Positions 42,437 to 51,000 of a stretch of 64,000 nucleotides of DNA are shown one piece after another; within the stretch, counting starts at the first letter, position 1, and every line of letters begins with the position of its first letter. Position numbers and translations under genes: made by a program. The notes below the pieces were generated by a model that had not been told where the DNA came from, ran no database searches, and saw nothing but the letters and a program-made list of their open reading frames with translations. The stretch is from Streptomyces sp. NBC_01214. Lineage in GTDB: Bacteria > Actinomycetota > Actinomycetes > Streptomycetales > Streptomycetaceae. The stretch spans positions 4,373,001 through 4,437,000 of the forward strand of contig NZ_JAPEOS010000001.1 in NCBI RefSeq assembly GCF_026340975.1, given 5' to 3'.

Positions 42437-43065
42437 AGCTGCGCGCAGACCCGGTCGGCCGTCGTGACCACGGCGCAGCGGCCCGCCGCCCACTCCAGGG
42501 CCATCCGGTGCTCGCGCTCGGAGAAGTCGGCGACGGCGTCGGCGACCACGAAGGCCCGGACGTCCTGCATCCAGGCGTCGCAGGCCGTCATCAGGACGCC
42601 GATGTGGGCGTACACGCCGGTGATCACCAGCTGGTCCCGGCCCATCGCGCGCAGCCGCTCCAGCAGGTCGGTCCGGACGAAGGCGCTGTACTTCCACTTC
42701 GTGAGCACCGTGTCGTCCGGGCCGGGCGCCACGGCGGCGGGGATCGCGGCGGCCGTCGGGTCGGCGGGCAGACCGGGCCCCCAGAAGTCCTGCTGGAGCC
42801 CGCGCTCGGCCGGGCTCTGGCCGCCGGGCTGCGCGGTGTAGAACACGGGCACCCCGGCCCGGCCCGCCTCCTTCTTCAGCCGCGCGACCTGCTGGAGCAT
42901 GCCGGTGACGGGCTGTGCTTCGCGGTCGAAGGCCGACAGGAAGTAGTTCTGCAGGTCGTGGACGAGCAGGACCGCGCGGTCCGGATCCACCGTCCAGTCG
43001 ACGCGGTTGGCCGGCAGCTCCTCGGCGGTCGGCAGCGGGTAGGGGGCGATGGCGGGCAGGGCCAT
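42433..43065 (-). CDS. dhbB: Isochorismatase (stand-alone, no aryl carrier domain)
   Basis: 210 residues. Hydrolyses the vinyl ether of isochorismate to 2,3-dihydro-2,3-dihydroxybenzoate and pyruvate. Characteristic stretches are 'AIAPYPLPTAEELPANRVDW', 'AVLLVHDLQNYFLSAFD' (catalytic Asp in DLQNYF), 'LTKWKYSAFVRTDL' and 'VITGVYAHIGVLMTACDAW'. EntB/DhbB are normally about 285-310 residues with a C-terminal aryl carrier domain; this protein ends at the isochorismatase domain, so the aryl carrier must be encoded elsewhere, probably beyond the window. Twelve bases after dhbE, overlapping the PPTase. Confidence 0.93.
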   Translation of the reverse strand: MALPAIAPYPLPTAEELPANRVDWTVDPDRAVLLVHDLQNYFLSAFDREAQPVTGMLQQVARLKKEAGRAGVPVFYTAQPGGQSPAERGLQQDFWGPGLPADPTAAAIPAAVAPGPDDTVLTKWKYSAFVRTDLLERLRAMGRDQLVITGVYAHIGVLMTACDAWMQDVRAFVVADAVADFSEREHRMALEWAAGRCAVVTTADRVCAQL

Positions 43066-43077
43066 GGGTTCATCCGT

Positions 43078-44826
43078 TCAGTGCTGATGGGGCGGTACGG
43101 GGACGGGGACGGCGGCCGGAGCAGCCGGAGCGGCGGGTGCGGCGGTGCGCAGGTCCCGTTTGGAGACCTTGCCCACGCCGGTCTTGGGGAAGGCGGCGAC
43201 GAACTCCACCCGGTCCGGCACCTTGTACGCCGCGAGGCCGCGCTCCCGCACGAACTTCTTCACGGCGGCGGGCCGCAGTTCTCCGGCGCCCTCGCGCAGG
43301 ATCACGTAGGCACAGGTGCGTTCGCCGAGATAGGGGTCCGGTTCGCCGACCACGTTGGCGTCGTGGACGGCCGGATGCGCCAGGATGTGGTTCTCCACCT
43401 CCTCCGCCGCGATCTTCTCCCCGCCCCGGTTGATCTGGTCCTTGGCGCGTCCCTCGACGACCAGGTGCCCGGTGGGCGTCATCCGGACGATGTCCCCGGT
43501 CCGGTAGAAACCGTCCGCGGTGAACGACCGGGCGTTGTGCTCGGGCGCGTTCCAGTACCCGCGGATGGTGTAGGGGCCGCGGGTCAGCAGGTGGCCGGAC
43601 CCGCCGGGGGGCACCTCGCGGTCCTCGTCGTCGACGATCAAGATCTCGTCGCCCGGGGAGATCGGCCGGCCCTGGGTGGTGACGACGGTCTCCTCGGGGT
43701 CGTCGAGGCGGGTGTAGTTCACCAGCCCCTCCGCCATCCCGAACACCTGCTGGAGGGTGCAGCCCAGGCCCGGCCGGACCCGGCGGGCGGCCTCCTCGCT
43801 GAACTTGGCGCCGCCCACCAGCAGGACGTCCAGGCTGCCGAGGTCCCGGTCGGTGCGTGCGGCGGCCTCCGTCCAGAGCAGGGCCAGCGGAGGGACCAGG
43901 CCGGTGATCGTCACGCCCTCGGACTCGATCAGCGGGAAGGCGACGTCGGGCACCGGCTGCGGGCACAGCACGACCCGGCCCCCCGCGTACAGGGCGCCCA
44001 GCGAACCGGGCGAGGACAGCGGGAAGTTGTGGGCGGCGGGCAGGGCCACCAAGTACACCGAGTCCGCGTCCACCGCGCAGATCTCGTTCGAGGCCCACAG
44101 CGAGTAGATGTAGTCGTCGTGGGTGCGCGGGATCAGCTTGGGCACGCCGGTGCTGCCGCCGGAGAGCTGGAGGAAGGCGAGGTCGTGCGGGGCGGGCCCG
44201 GGGCCGAGCCCTCCGGCGGGTACGTCCAGCGGGACCTCGGCCAGCGCGGTGAAGTCACCCGGGTCGGCGTCCGCGACGAACACCTCGCGCAGTCCCGGGA
44301 CTTCGCCGCGGACTGCGGCGGCGAGCTCGCGGTAGTCGTAGCCGCCGTGCACCGCGGGGATCACGTACGCCGCCGCCCCGGTGAAGGAGCAGAAGTAGGA
44401 GATCTCGGTGCGGCGGTGCGCCGGCAGGGCGAAGACGGGCAGGGCGCCGATCCGGAACAGCGCGAAGACGACCTCGAAGAACTCGGCGGTGTTGGGTAGT
44501 TGTACGACCACCTTGTCACCGGGGACGATGCCGCGCGCCGTGAGGCCCGCGGCCATCCGGTCGGCCCGCGCGTCGAGATCGCCGTAGCTCCAGGTGCGCC
44601 GGCCGCCGTCCGGGCCGCCGGTCGGGTCCACGAGGGCGATCCGGTCGGGGTGGTCCGCGGCCCGCTCCCGCAGGACGGATCCGAAGGTCTCGCCCCGCCA
44701 CCAGCCGGCCGTCCGGTAGCGCTCGGCGAACTCGGCCGGCCAGGGCCGCCAGGCGGCGGCCGCGGCTGCGGCGCCGTGGTCGTCGCGGGAGCCGTGGTCG
44801 TCGTGGGGGTCGTGGGGGTCGCTCAC
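43078..44826 (-). CDS. dhbE: 2,3-dihydroxybenzoate-AMP ligase
   Basis: 582 residues. Activates 2,3-dihydroxybenzoate as acyl-AMP and loads it on an aryl carrier protein. It has the ANL motifs 'LQLSGGSTGVPKLIPRTHDDY', cut here to its core 'GGSTGVPKLIPRTH', 'VFGMAEGLVNYT', 'YRTGDIVRMTPTGHLVVEGR' and 'GKVSKRDLR' with the late catalytic Lys. 'AAHNFPLSSPG' is the aryl-acid pocket Asn region of DhbE/EntE. A His/Asp-rich N-terminal extension of about 20 residues precedes the normal start. GTG at 44826 overlaps the dhbC stop (GTGA). Confidence 0.94.
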   Translation of the reverse strand: MSDPHDPHDDHGSRDDHGAAAAAAAWRPWPAEFAERYRTAGWWRGETFGSVLRERAADHPDRIALVDPTGGPDGGRRTWSYGDLDARADRMAAGLTARGIVPGDKVVVQLPNTAEFFEVVFALFRIGALPVFALPAHRRTEISYFCSFTGAAAYVIPAVHGGYDYRELAAAVRGEVPGLREVFVADADPGDFTALAEVPLDVPAGGLGPGPAPHDLAFLQLSGGSTGVPKLIPRTHDDYIYSLWASNEICAVDADSVYLVALPAAHNFPLSSPGSLGALYAGGRVVLCPQPVPDVAFPLIESEGVTITGLVPPLALLWTEAAARTDRDLGSLDVLLVGGAKFSEEAARRVRPGLGCTLQQVFGMAEGLVNYTRLDDPEETVVTTQGRPISPGDEILIVDDEDREVPPGGSGHLLTRGPYTIRGYWNAPEHNARSFTADGFYRTGDIVRMTPTGHLVVEGRAKDQINRGGEKIAAEEVENHILAHPAVHDANVVGEPDPYLGERTCAYVILREGAGELRPAAVKKFVRERGLAAYKVPDRVEFVAAFPKTGVGKVSKRDLRTAAPAAPAAPAAVPVPVPPHQH

Positions 44827-46028
44827 AGTTCGGCTCCGACGGCCTGCAGGAAGGTGCGGAACTTCGCCGCGGTCTCCGCGGTCTCGGCATCGGGCTCGGA
44901 AGCGGAGACGATCCCCGCCCCTGCGTACAGGCGCAGCCGGTTCTCCTCGGCCTCGGCGCAGCGGATCGTGACGACCCACTCGCCGTCGCCGGTGCCGTCC
45001 TCCCAGCCGATCATGCCGGTGAAGAAGCCGCGGTCGAAGGACTCGGTCTCTTCGATCACCTTGCGGGCCACGTCGGTCGGACTGCCGCAGACGGCCGGGG
45101 TCGGGTGCAGGCTGGAGGCGATCTCCAGAGCGGAGACGTCGGGCCGCGCGAGCATTCCGGTCACGGTGGTGGACAGGTGCCACATGGTGGCCGTACGGAG
45201 CAGGGTGGGGCGCTCCGGGACGTCGAGGGAGGTGCAGTACGGAGCCATGGCCTGGTGCACCGCGTCGACGACGACGGCGTGCTCGTGCAGGTCCTTGGCG
45301 GACTGGAGCAGGGCGGCGGCCCGGCGGACGTCCTCGGCGAGGTCCGCGCTGCGCGGGGTCGACCCGGCCAGCGGATTGGAGATGAGCCGGTCGCCCCGGC
45401 GGGACAGCAGGAGTTCGGGGCTGGCGCCGAGCAGGTTGCGGCCGGGGCCGGTGGGGAGCGCGAAGGTGTAGCCGGAGGGGTCACGGCGGGCGAGCCGCTG
45501 GACCATGGCGGGTATGTCCAGCGGCCCGTCGGAGGCGAGTTCCAGGGTCCGGGCCAGTACGACCTTGCTGAACTCGCCCTGCCACATCCGGTCCACGGCC
45601 GAGGCCACGCCCTTGGCGTAGACGTCCGGCTCGGGGACGGAGGCGATGGCCCAGTCGGCGGGCGCCGGACCGGCGGCGGGCAGGGCGATCAGCGGGTCCG
45701 AGGCCAGCGGCGGGCCGCTGCGCAGGGACTCCGGGACGACGAGGGCGGCGCGCGCGTCCGGGGCGAAGGGGATCGCGCCGATCACCACGGGGTAGGGGTG
45801 CCCGGCCCGCCGGGCCTCGGCCAGGGCCTGGGCGACGCGGTGCGGCAGGGGTTCGGCGGAGTGGGCGACCTCCTGGCGGATGCCCTGGGCCAGCAGCGTC
45901 CGGGTGGGCGTCGCAAGGAACCGGGCTCCGGGGCGGTAGGCGTCGAGCAGCGTGGTGGCGGCGCCGACGGAGGGGTGCACCGGATCGGCCGGTGCGGGGG
46001 GCGTGGCGACTTGGTGGACCGTCGGCAC
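44823..46028 (-). CDS. dhbC: Isochorismate synthase
   Basis: 401 residues, chorismate-utilising enzyme. Converts chorismate to isochorismate, the first committed step to 2,3-dihydroxybenzoate. Family marks: 'GEFSKVVLARTLEL', 'LLGASPELLLSRRGDRLISNPLAG', quoted as 'SPELLLSRRGD', 'STVTGML'-type region 'LSTTVTGML', 'LHPTPAVCGSPTDVAR' and the Mg2+ site 'GWEDGTGDGEWVVTIRCAE'. Shares the DhbC/EntC layout and is complete. 168 bases downstream of dhbA in the same direction; the spacer is repetitive and G-rich, so a processing or extra control point is possible. Confidence 0.94.
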   Translation of the reverse strand: MPTVHQVATPPAPADPVHPSVGAATTLLDAYRPGARFLATPTRTLLAQGIRQEVAHSAEPLPHRVAQALAEARRAGHPYPVVIGAIPFAPDARAALVVPESLRSGPPLASDPLIALPAAGPAPADWAIASVPEPDVYAKGVASAVDRMWQGEFSKVVLARTLELASDGPLDIPAMVQRLARRDPSGYTFALPTGPGRNLLGASPELLLSRRGDRLISNPLAGSTPRSADLAEDVRRAAALLQSAKDLHEHAVVVDAVHQAMAPYCTSLDVPERPTLLRTATMWHLSTTVTGMLARPDVSALEIASSLHPTPAVCGSPTDVARKVIEETESFDRGFFTGMIGWEDGTGDGEWVVTIRCAEAEENRLRLYAGAGIVSASEPDAETAETAAKFRTFLQAVGAEL

Positions 46029-46196
46029 GGTGACTCCTCTTCAGGGTGGGGGCAGGTGCGGGGCAGGTGGGTGCGGCCGGGCGGTCGCCGGCTGCGGGGT
46101 GGTGCGCAGGTGCGGGGAGGTGCGCGTGGCGCGGGTGGTACGCGTGGCGCGGGGATCGCGCGTGGTGCGCGGGGCGGGGCGGGGGCTGCCGCGAGG
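46029..46196 (-). other. Repetitive G-rich spacer inside dhb operon
   Basis: 168 bases between dhbA and dhbC made of degenerate repeats of 'ggtgcg', 'gtggcgcggg' and 'gcgcgtgg' motifs. It has no open frame with family likeness and no strong hairpin. It is unusually long for an otherwise tightly packed operon. Confidence 0.55.
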
Positions 46197-47030
46197 TCAG
46201 CGCAGCGTGGCTCCGCCGTCCACGTAGAGGTCCTGCATGGTGATGTGGCGGGCCTGGTCCGAGGCGAGGAACACGACGGCGTCCGCGATGTCCTGCGGGT
46301 CGGCGATCCGGCCCAGCGGGATTCCCGTCCGGTAGCTGGCCAGGTCCCCGTCCAGCACCCGGGCGGGCGCCTGCGGGTCGGTCCAGAGCCCCCACTGCAT
46401 GGGGGTGTCGGTGGAGCCGGGGGCCACGATGTTGCAGCGCACCCCGCTGCGGGCGTACTCCAGCCCCAGACACTTGGTGAACATCACGGCCGCGGCCTTC
46501 GAGGCGGCGTACGCGGCCATGCCGGTCCGCGGGATCCCGGCGGCGTTCGAGGCGACGGTGACCACGCTGCCGCAGCCACGGGCCGCCATGCCGGGGACGA
46601 CGGCGCGGGAGGTGAAGAAGACGCCCTGGACGTTGACCGCGAAGGTGGCCGCCCAGTCCTCGTCGGTCAGTTCCGCGACCGGTGCGGTGCGCAGGACCCC
46701 GGCCACGTTCACCAGGACGTCGACCGGGCCGAGTTCCCGCCCGATCCGTCCGACGGTCCGGTCGACGGCCGCCGGGTCGGTGACGTCGAGCGCGTAGGCG
46801 CGGACGGCCCCGTCGCCGGAGGCCGGCGCGCGTTGGGGCTCCGGGTCCAGTTCCGCCGCCAGCGCGGTGACGGCCTTCTCCGAGACGTCCGTCGCCGCGA
46901 CGGTGGCGCCGAGGCGGAACAGCGTACGGACGACGGCCTCGCCGATGCCCTGCCCCGCGCCGGTGACGAGCGCGACCTTGCCGGTGAATCCGCTGGTCCC
47001 GGGGTTGCCGGGCACACGGTGGTCGGACAT
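46197..47030 (-). CDS. dhbA: 2,3-dihydro-2,3-dihydroxybenzoate dehydrogenase
   Basis: 277-residue short-chain dehydrogenase. NAD+-dependent oxidation to 2,3-dihydroxybenzoate. Cofactor motif 'VTGAGQGIGEAVV' near residue 22, 'NVAGVLRTAPV', catalytic Ser in 'TVASNAAGIPRTGM', and YxxxK in 'AAYAASKAAAVMF'; the C-terminal 'QDLYVDGGATLR' is the DhbA/EntA ending. First gene of the dhb operon: the iron box at 47049-47067 lies 19 bases before the ATG and just upstream of a 'gaggagg' ribosome-binding site. Confidence 0.93.
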   Translation of the reverse strand: MSDHRVPGNPGTSGFTGKVALVTGAGQGIGEAVVRTLFRLGATVAATDVSEKAVTALAAELDPEPQRAPASGDGAVRAYALDVTDPAAVDRTVGRIGRELGPVDVLVNVAGVLRTAPVAELTDEDWAATFAVNVQGVFFTSRAVVPGMAARGCGSVVTVASNAAGIPRTGMAAYAASKAAAVMFTKCLGLEYARSGVRCNIVAPGSTDTPMQWGLWTDPQAPARVLDGDLASYRTGIPLGRIADPQDIADAVVFLASDQARHITMQDLYVDGGATLR

Positions 47031-47048
47031 GCCGCCCCCTCCTCAATC

Positions 47049-47067
47049 TTAGGTAAGCCTAACCTAA
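47049..47067 (-). promoter_or_regulatory. Near-perfect palindromic iron box before dhbA
   Basis: ttaggtaagcctaacctaa is almost a full match to the DmdR/IdeR consensus and is close to perfectly palindromic. It overlaps the region where the dhbA promoter and transcript start must lie. Repression of dhbACEB-PPTase in iron-replete cells is expected. Confidence 0.93.
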
Positions 47068-47084
47068 TTAAATGCTGAACGGCG

Positions 47085-47963
47085 CTATGCGGCAGGCACG
47101 TTGTCCGCGGGAGCCGCGTCCCCGTCCTCGTCGTCCTGCGGCTCGTGGTGGTCGAGGCCCACGACACCGCGTTTCCAGAAGCCGTCCACGTCCGTGTAAG
47201 CCCGGTTCAGGCCCAGCTCCCGGTGCAGGTAGCGGCGGACCGGCCTGAGCTCCCCGGCCTCACCGGCGACCCAGACGAAGGGCAAGCCCGGCAGGAAGTC
47301 CACGCCCCGTACCGCCTCGTCCAGGAAGTCGCCCTCGCCGTGCGCGAGACCGTTCCGGTGCAGCCAGACGATCTCGGCGTCGGCCCGGGTCGGCAGTTCC
47401 TCCTGCTCGCCCGCGTCGTCGACGAGGAGGAAGACCTTGGCGGGAACCCCCTGCGGCAGGTCCTCCAGCATCCGGGCGACGGCCGGCAGGGCCGTCTCGT
47501 CGCCCGCGAACAGGTACCAGTCGAACTCCCGCGGGACCACGATCGAACCGCGCGGCCCCGCCACACCGAGCCGCATCCCCGGCTCAGCCCGCTCCGCCCA
47601 CCGCGCGGCCGTGCCGCGGCCGTGCAGGACGAAGTCCAGGTCCAGCTCACCGGCCACGGGGTCGAAGCGACGGGTGGTGTAGTCGCGGGAGATCGGGAAC
47701 GGCGGCTCCGTCGGAAACTCCAGTCCGTCGCCGTCGTCCGCCACTCGCGGCAGCACGAGCCGTCCGGTGCCCGGCTCGGGGAAGAACACCTTCACGTGAT
47801 CGGCGGGGGAGCGGTCGACGAAGCCGTCGAGCTCGGGCCCGCCGAGGGTGACGCGGACCATCCGCGCAGTCACCCGGCGCACGCGCAACACCTCCAGGGT
47901 GCGCACGGCGATGTCGTGGTGGACGACGTCGATGCGGGGCCCGGGGCGGGGGCCGTTGGTCAT
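47085..47963 (-). CDS. Siderophore-interacting protein (ferric-siderophore reductase)
   Basis: 292 residues, ViuB-type FAD/NAD(P)H reductase, the single-domain form. 'VTARMVRVTLGGPEL' near residue 30, FAD motif 'PISRDYTTRRFD', 'AGDETALPAVARML' and 'FVWVAGEAGELRPVRRYL'. A polar acidic tail ('HHEPQDDEDGD') closes the protein. It reduces imported ferric siderophore to free Fe2+. ATG at 47963 is chosen inside a longer frame. The gene is downstream of NRPS 2 across a strong hairpin and immediately upstream of the iron-box promoter of dhbA. Confidence 0.92.
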   Translation of the reverse strand: MTNGPRPGPRIDVVHHDIAVRTLEVLRVRRVTARMVRVTLGGPELDGFVDRSPADHVKVFFPEPGTGRLVLPRVADDGDGLEFPTEPPFPISRDYTTRRFDPVAGELDLDFVLHGRGTAARWAERAEPGMRLGVAGPRGSIVVPREFDWYLFAGDETALPAVARMLEDLPQGVPAKVFLLVDDAGEQEELPTRADAEIVWLHRNGLAHGEGDFLDEAVRGVDFLPGLPFVWVAGEAGELRPVRRYLHRELGLNRAYTDVDGFWKRGVVGLDHHEPQDDEDGDAAPADNVPAA

Positions 47964-47997
47964 GATGACGGTCTCTCTTCCTCGGAGGGGAGGGGTC

Positions 47998-48029
47998 CGG
48001 GTGGGGGCGCCGCACAGCGCCCCCACCCG
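47998..48029 (-). terminator. Hairpin between NRPS 2 and SIP
   Basis: Perfect 13-bp inverted repeat, arms 47998-48010 and 48017-48029, 6-base loop, 13 bases past the NRPS 2 stop. It could terminate or attenuate read-through into the SIP gene. Confidence 0.75.
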
Positions 48030-48041
48030 CACCCCGGCGGG

Positions 48042-51000
48042 TCAGTCGCGGGCGGCCGGCCCGCCCGACGCCAGCGCACGCGCCAGCACCGGGCCGATCT
48101 GCGCCAGGACCGCGGGCGACATCAGGTCGTCGTGCGAGCAGTCCAGGACGTGCTCCTCGATCCGGCCGTCCAGGTACGCGGGCCAGACCAGCCCCGGTGC
48201 CTCCTCCGCCGGAGTGGACCGGGACGCGGTGAAGAACAGCACGTCACCGCGGTAGCGGAGGGTGCGGCTGCGCGATAGGAGCCGTACGCAGTGCACGTTC
48301 GTGTCGACGATCGCCCCCAACAGCGCCTCGTCGAAGCCGGCCAGCAGGCCCTGGCTGTCGCGGATCGCACCGACCGCCTCGGCCCGGTCCACCGGAGCGC
48401 CTGCCTCCGGCTGGTTGAGCCCGGCCACCGAGAGCAGGAAGCCGCTCTCCTCGCGCTCCAGCCGCTCGCGCCAGTCCGGGGCGTCGATGTACGACCAGTC
48501 CTCGATCTCCGGCGGGTACGCGTCCAGCAGCCCCAGGAAGGCCACTTCTTCCCCGCGCTCCTGGAGCAGGGCGGCCAGCGTCTGTGCCACGGTCCCGCCG
48601 AAGGAGTAGCCGAGGAAGTGGTACGGGCCCTCGGGCTGCACCGTACGGATCTCCTCCAGGTACAGCTCCGCGAGGGCGGCCACGTCGGCCACCTCGGGCT
48701 GTTCTCCCGCGAGCCCCGGCGACTGGAGCCCGTACACCGGCCGGTCCGCGTCCAGGTGCCGCAGCAGGCCCGTGTACTGCCAGGCGAAACCGGACGCCGG
48801 GTGGAAGCAGAACAGCGGCGCGGCCGTGCCCCGTTCGCGCAACGGCATCAGCACCCGCAGCGCGTCCCGGCGGGCGTCCGAGCCGATCCGGGCGGCCAGG
48901 TCGGCCACCGTCGGCGCGGCCATCACGGCCCCGACCTGGACCGGGGTGCCCAACTCCGCGCGGATCCGACCGACCAGCCGCATCGCCAGCAGCGAATGGC
49001 CGCCGAGCTCGAAGAAGTTGTCCTCGGCGCCGACCCGCTCCAGGCCCAGCACGTCCGCGAAGATCGCGCACAGCAGCTCCTCGCGCGCGTCCTTCGGCGC
49101 CCGGCCGCCGCCCGCGTCCCCGAAGTCGGGGGCGGGCAGGGCCGCCCGGTCCACCTTGCCGTTCACCGTCAGCGGCAGCGCCGACAGCTCCACGAAGGCC
49201 GACGGAACCATGTACTCCGGCAGCGCGGCCGACAGCCGGGCCCGCAGGGCGGCCGGCTCGGGCGCGTCCGCGGCCGACGCCACCGTGTAGGCGACCAGCC
49301 GCTTGACCCCGGTCGGCCCGGTGTGGACGACCACGGCCGCCGCGGCGATGCCCGGCTCGGCCGCGACGGCCGACTCGACCTCGCCGAGCTCGATGCGGAA
49401 GCCGCGGATCTTGACCTGGTCGTCGGCGCGCCCGAGGTAGTCGATCTGCGCGTCTCCGCGCCAGCGCACCAGGTCGCCCGTGCGGTACATCAGCGTCCCC
49501 GGCTCGCCGAACGGGTCGGCGACGAACCGCTCCGCCGTCAGCGACGGCCGGTCGAAGTAGCCGCGGGCCAGGCCCGCACCCGCGAGGTACAGCTCACCGG
49601 CCACACCCGCCGGGACCGGCCGCAGCGCGCTGTCGAGCACGTAGGCCCGGGTGTTGTAGATCGGCCGCCCGACGCACGAGCTGATGCTGTCGTCGACATC
49701 GGCGCCCAGCGCGTTGATCGTGTACTCGGTCGGGCCGTACAGGTTGTAACCCATGGTGCCCTCGGTGCGCTTCAGCAGCTCCCAGAGCCCGTCGGGCACC
49801 GCCTCGCCGCCCAGCAGGAACAGCGTGGGCCGGTGCCGGTCCGCGTCCAGCAGGCCCGCCTCGACCAGCTGGAGCCCGTAGGACGGCGTCACGTTGACCA
49901 CGTCGATGCCCACACGGTCGTAGTGCGCGGTCAGGGCCGCCGGGTCGAGGCGCAGCTCCTCGCCGATGACGTGCACCTCGTGCCCGTCGACCAGCCAGAA
50001 GAACTCCTCCCACGACATGTCGAAGGCGAAGGACACGGTGTGCGCCACCTTCATCCGGCGCTCGCCCGCGAGCGCCACCGCCGGAGCGAAGATCCGCTCG
50101 CGGTGGTTGAGGAGCATGTTGGTCAGACCCGAGTAGGGGACCACGACCCCCTTGGGCCGCCCCGTGGAGCCGGAGGTGTAGATGATGTACGCCGGGTGCC
50201 GGCCGTCCCGGACCCCCTTCAGCTCCGCCTCCGCCAGCGGCCCTTCCGGCTGCTTGGCCAGCTCGGCCAGCACGGCCGGATCGTCCAGCAGCAGCGCCGG
50301 TACGCCCTCCACCTGCGGCACCCGGTCCGTCACCGGGGCCGTCGTGACCAGGCACAGCGGGACGGCGTCCGCCACCATCGCGCCCAGCCGGTCCACGGGG
50401 TGGTCCAGGTCCAGCGGCAGATAGGCCGCACCGGTCTTCAGTACGGCGAACAGTGCGACCACGAAGTCGGCCGACCGGGGCAGCCCGAGGGCCACCACGG
50501 CCTCCGGCCCCGCACCCCGCGCCACCAGGGCCCGGGCCAGCCGGTTCGCGCGGGAGTCGAGCTCCGCGTAGCTGAGGCGCTGGTCCTCGAAGACCAGCGC
50601 GGTCTCCGTGGGCGTCCTGGCCGCCTGCTCGGCGAACAGGTCGATCACCGTGGTGTCCGGGACCGCGTGGCCCGTGTCGTCCCCGGTCGCCAGCAGTTCG
50701 GCTCGCTCCACCGCGTCCAGGGTGACCAGCCGGCCCACCGGAACCGACCCGCCGTCGGCGAGCTGCTCCACCAGCAGCGCGAGCCGGCTCGCCAGGTGCC
50801 GGGCGGTGGCCTCGTCGTACAGGTCGGGCCGGTAACCGAGGCTCAGCTCCAGGGCCGGGCCGGGGGTGACGGCGAGGGTCAGCGGGTAGTGGGTGCCGTC
50901 GACGCTGTGCGTCCAGCCGATCGCGTGGGCCGCCACCGCCTCCTCGCGGGCGGCGTCGTTCAGCGGCGTGTTGCGGAAGACGTACAGGGTGTCGAAGAGC

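Noticed and set aside
44827..45183. Longer N-terminus for dhbE
   Set aside because: The extra residues are the shadow of dhbC; the GTG at 44826 overlapping the dhbC stop is the natural coupled start.
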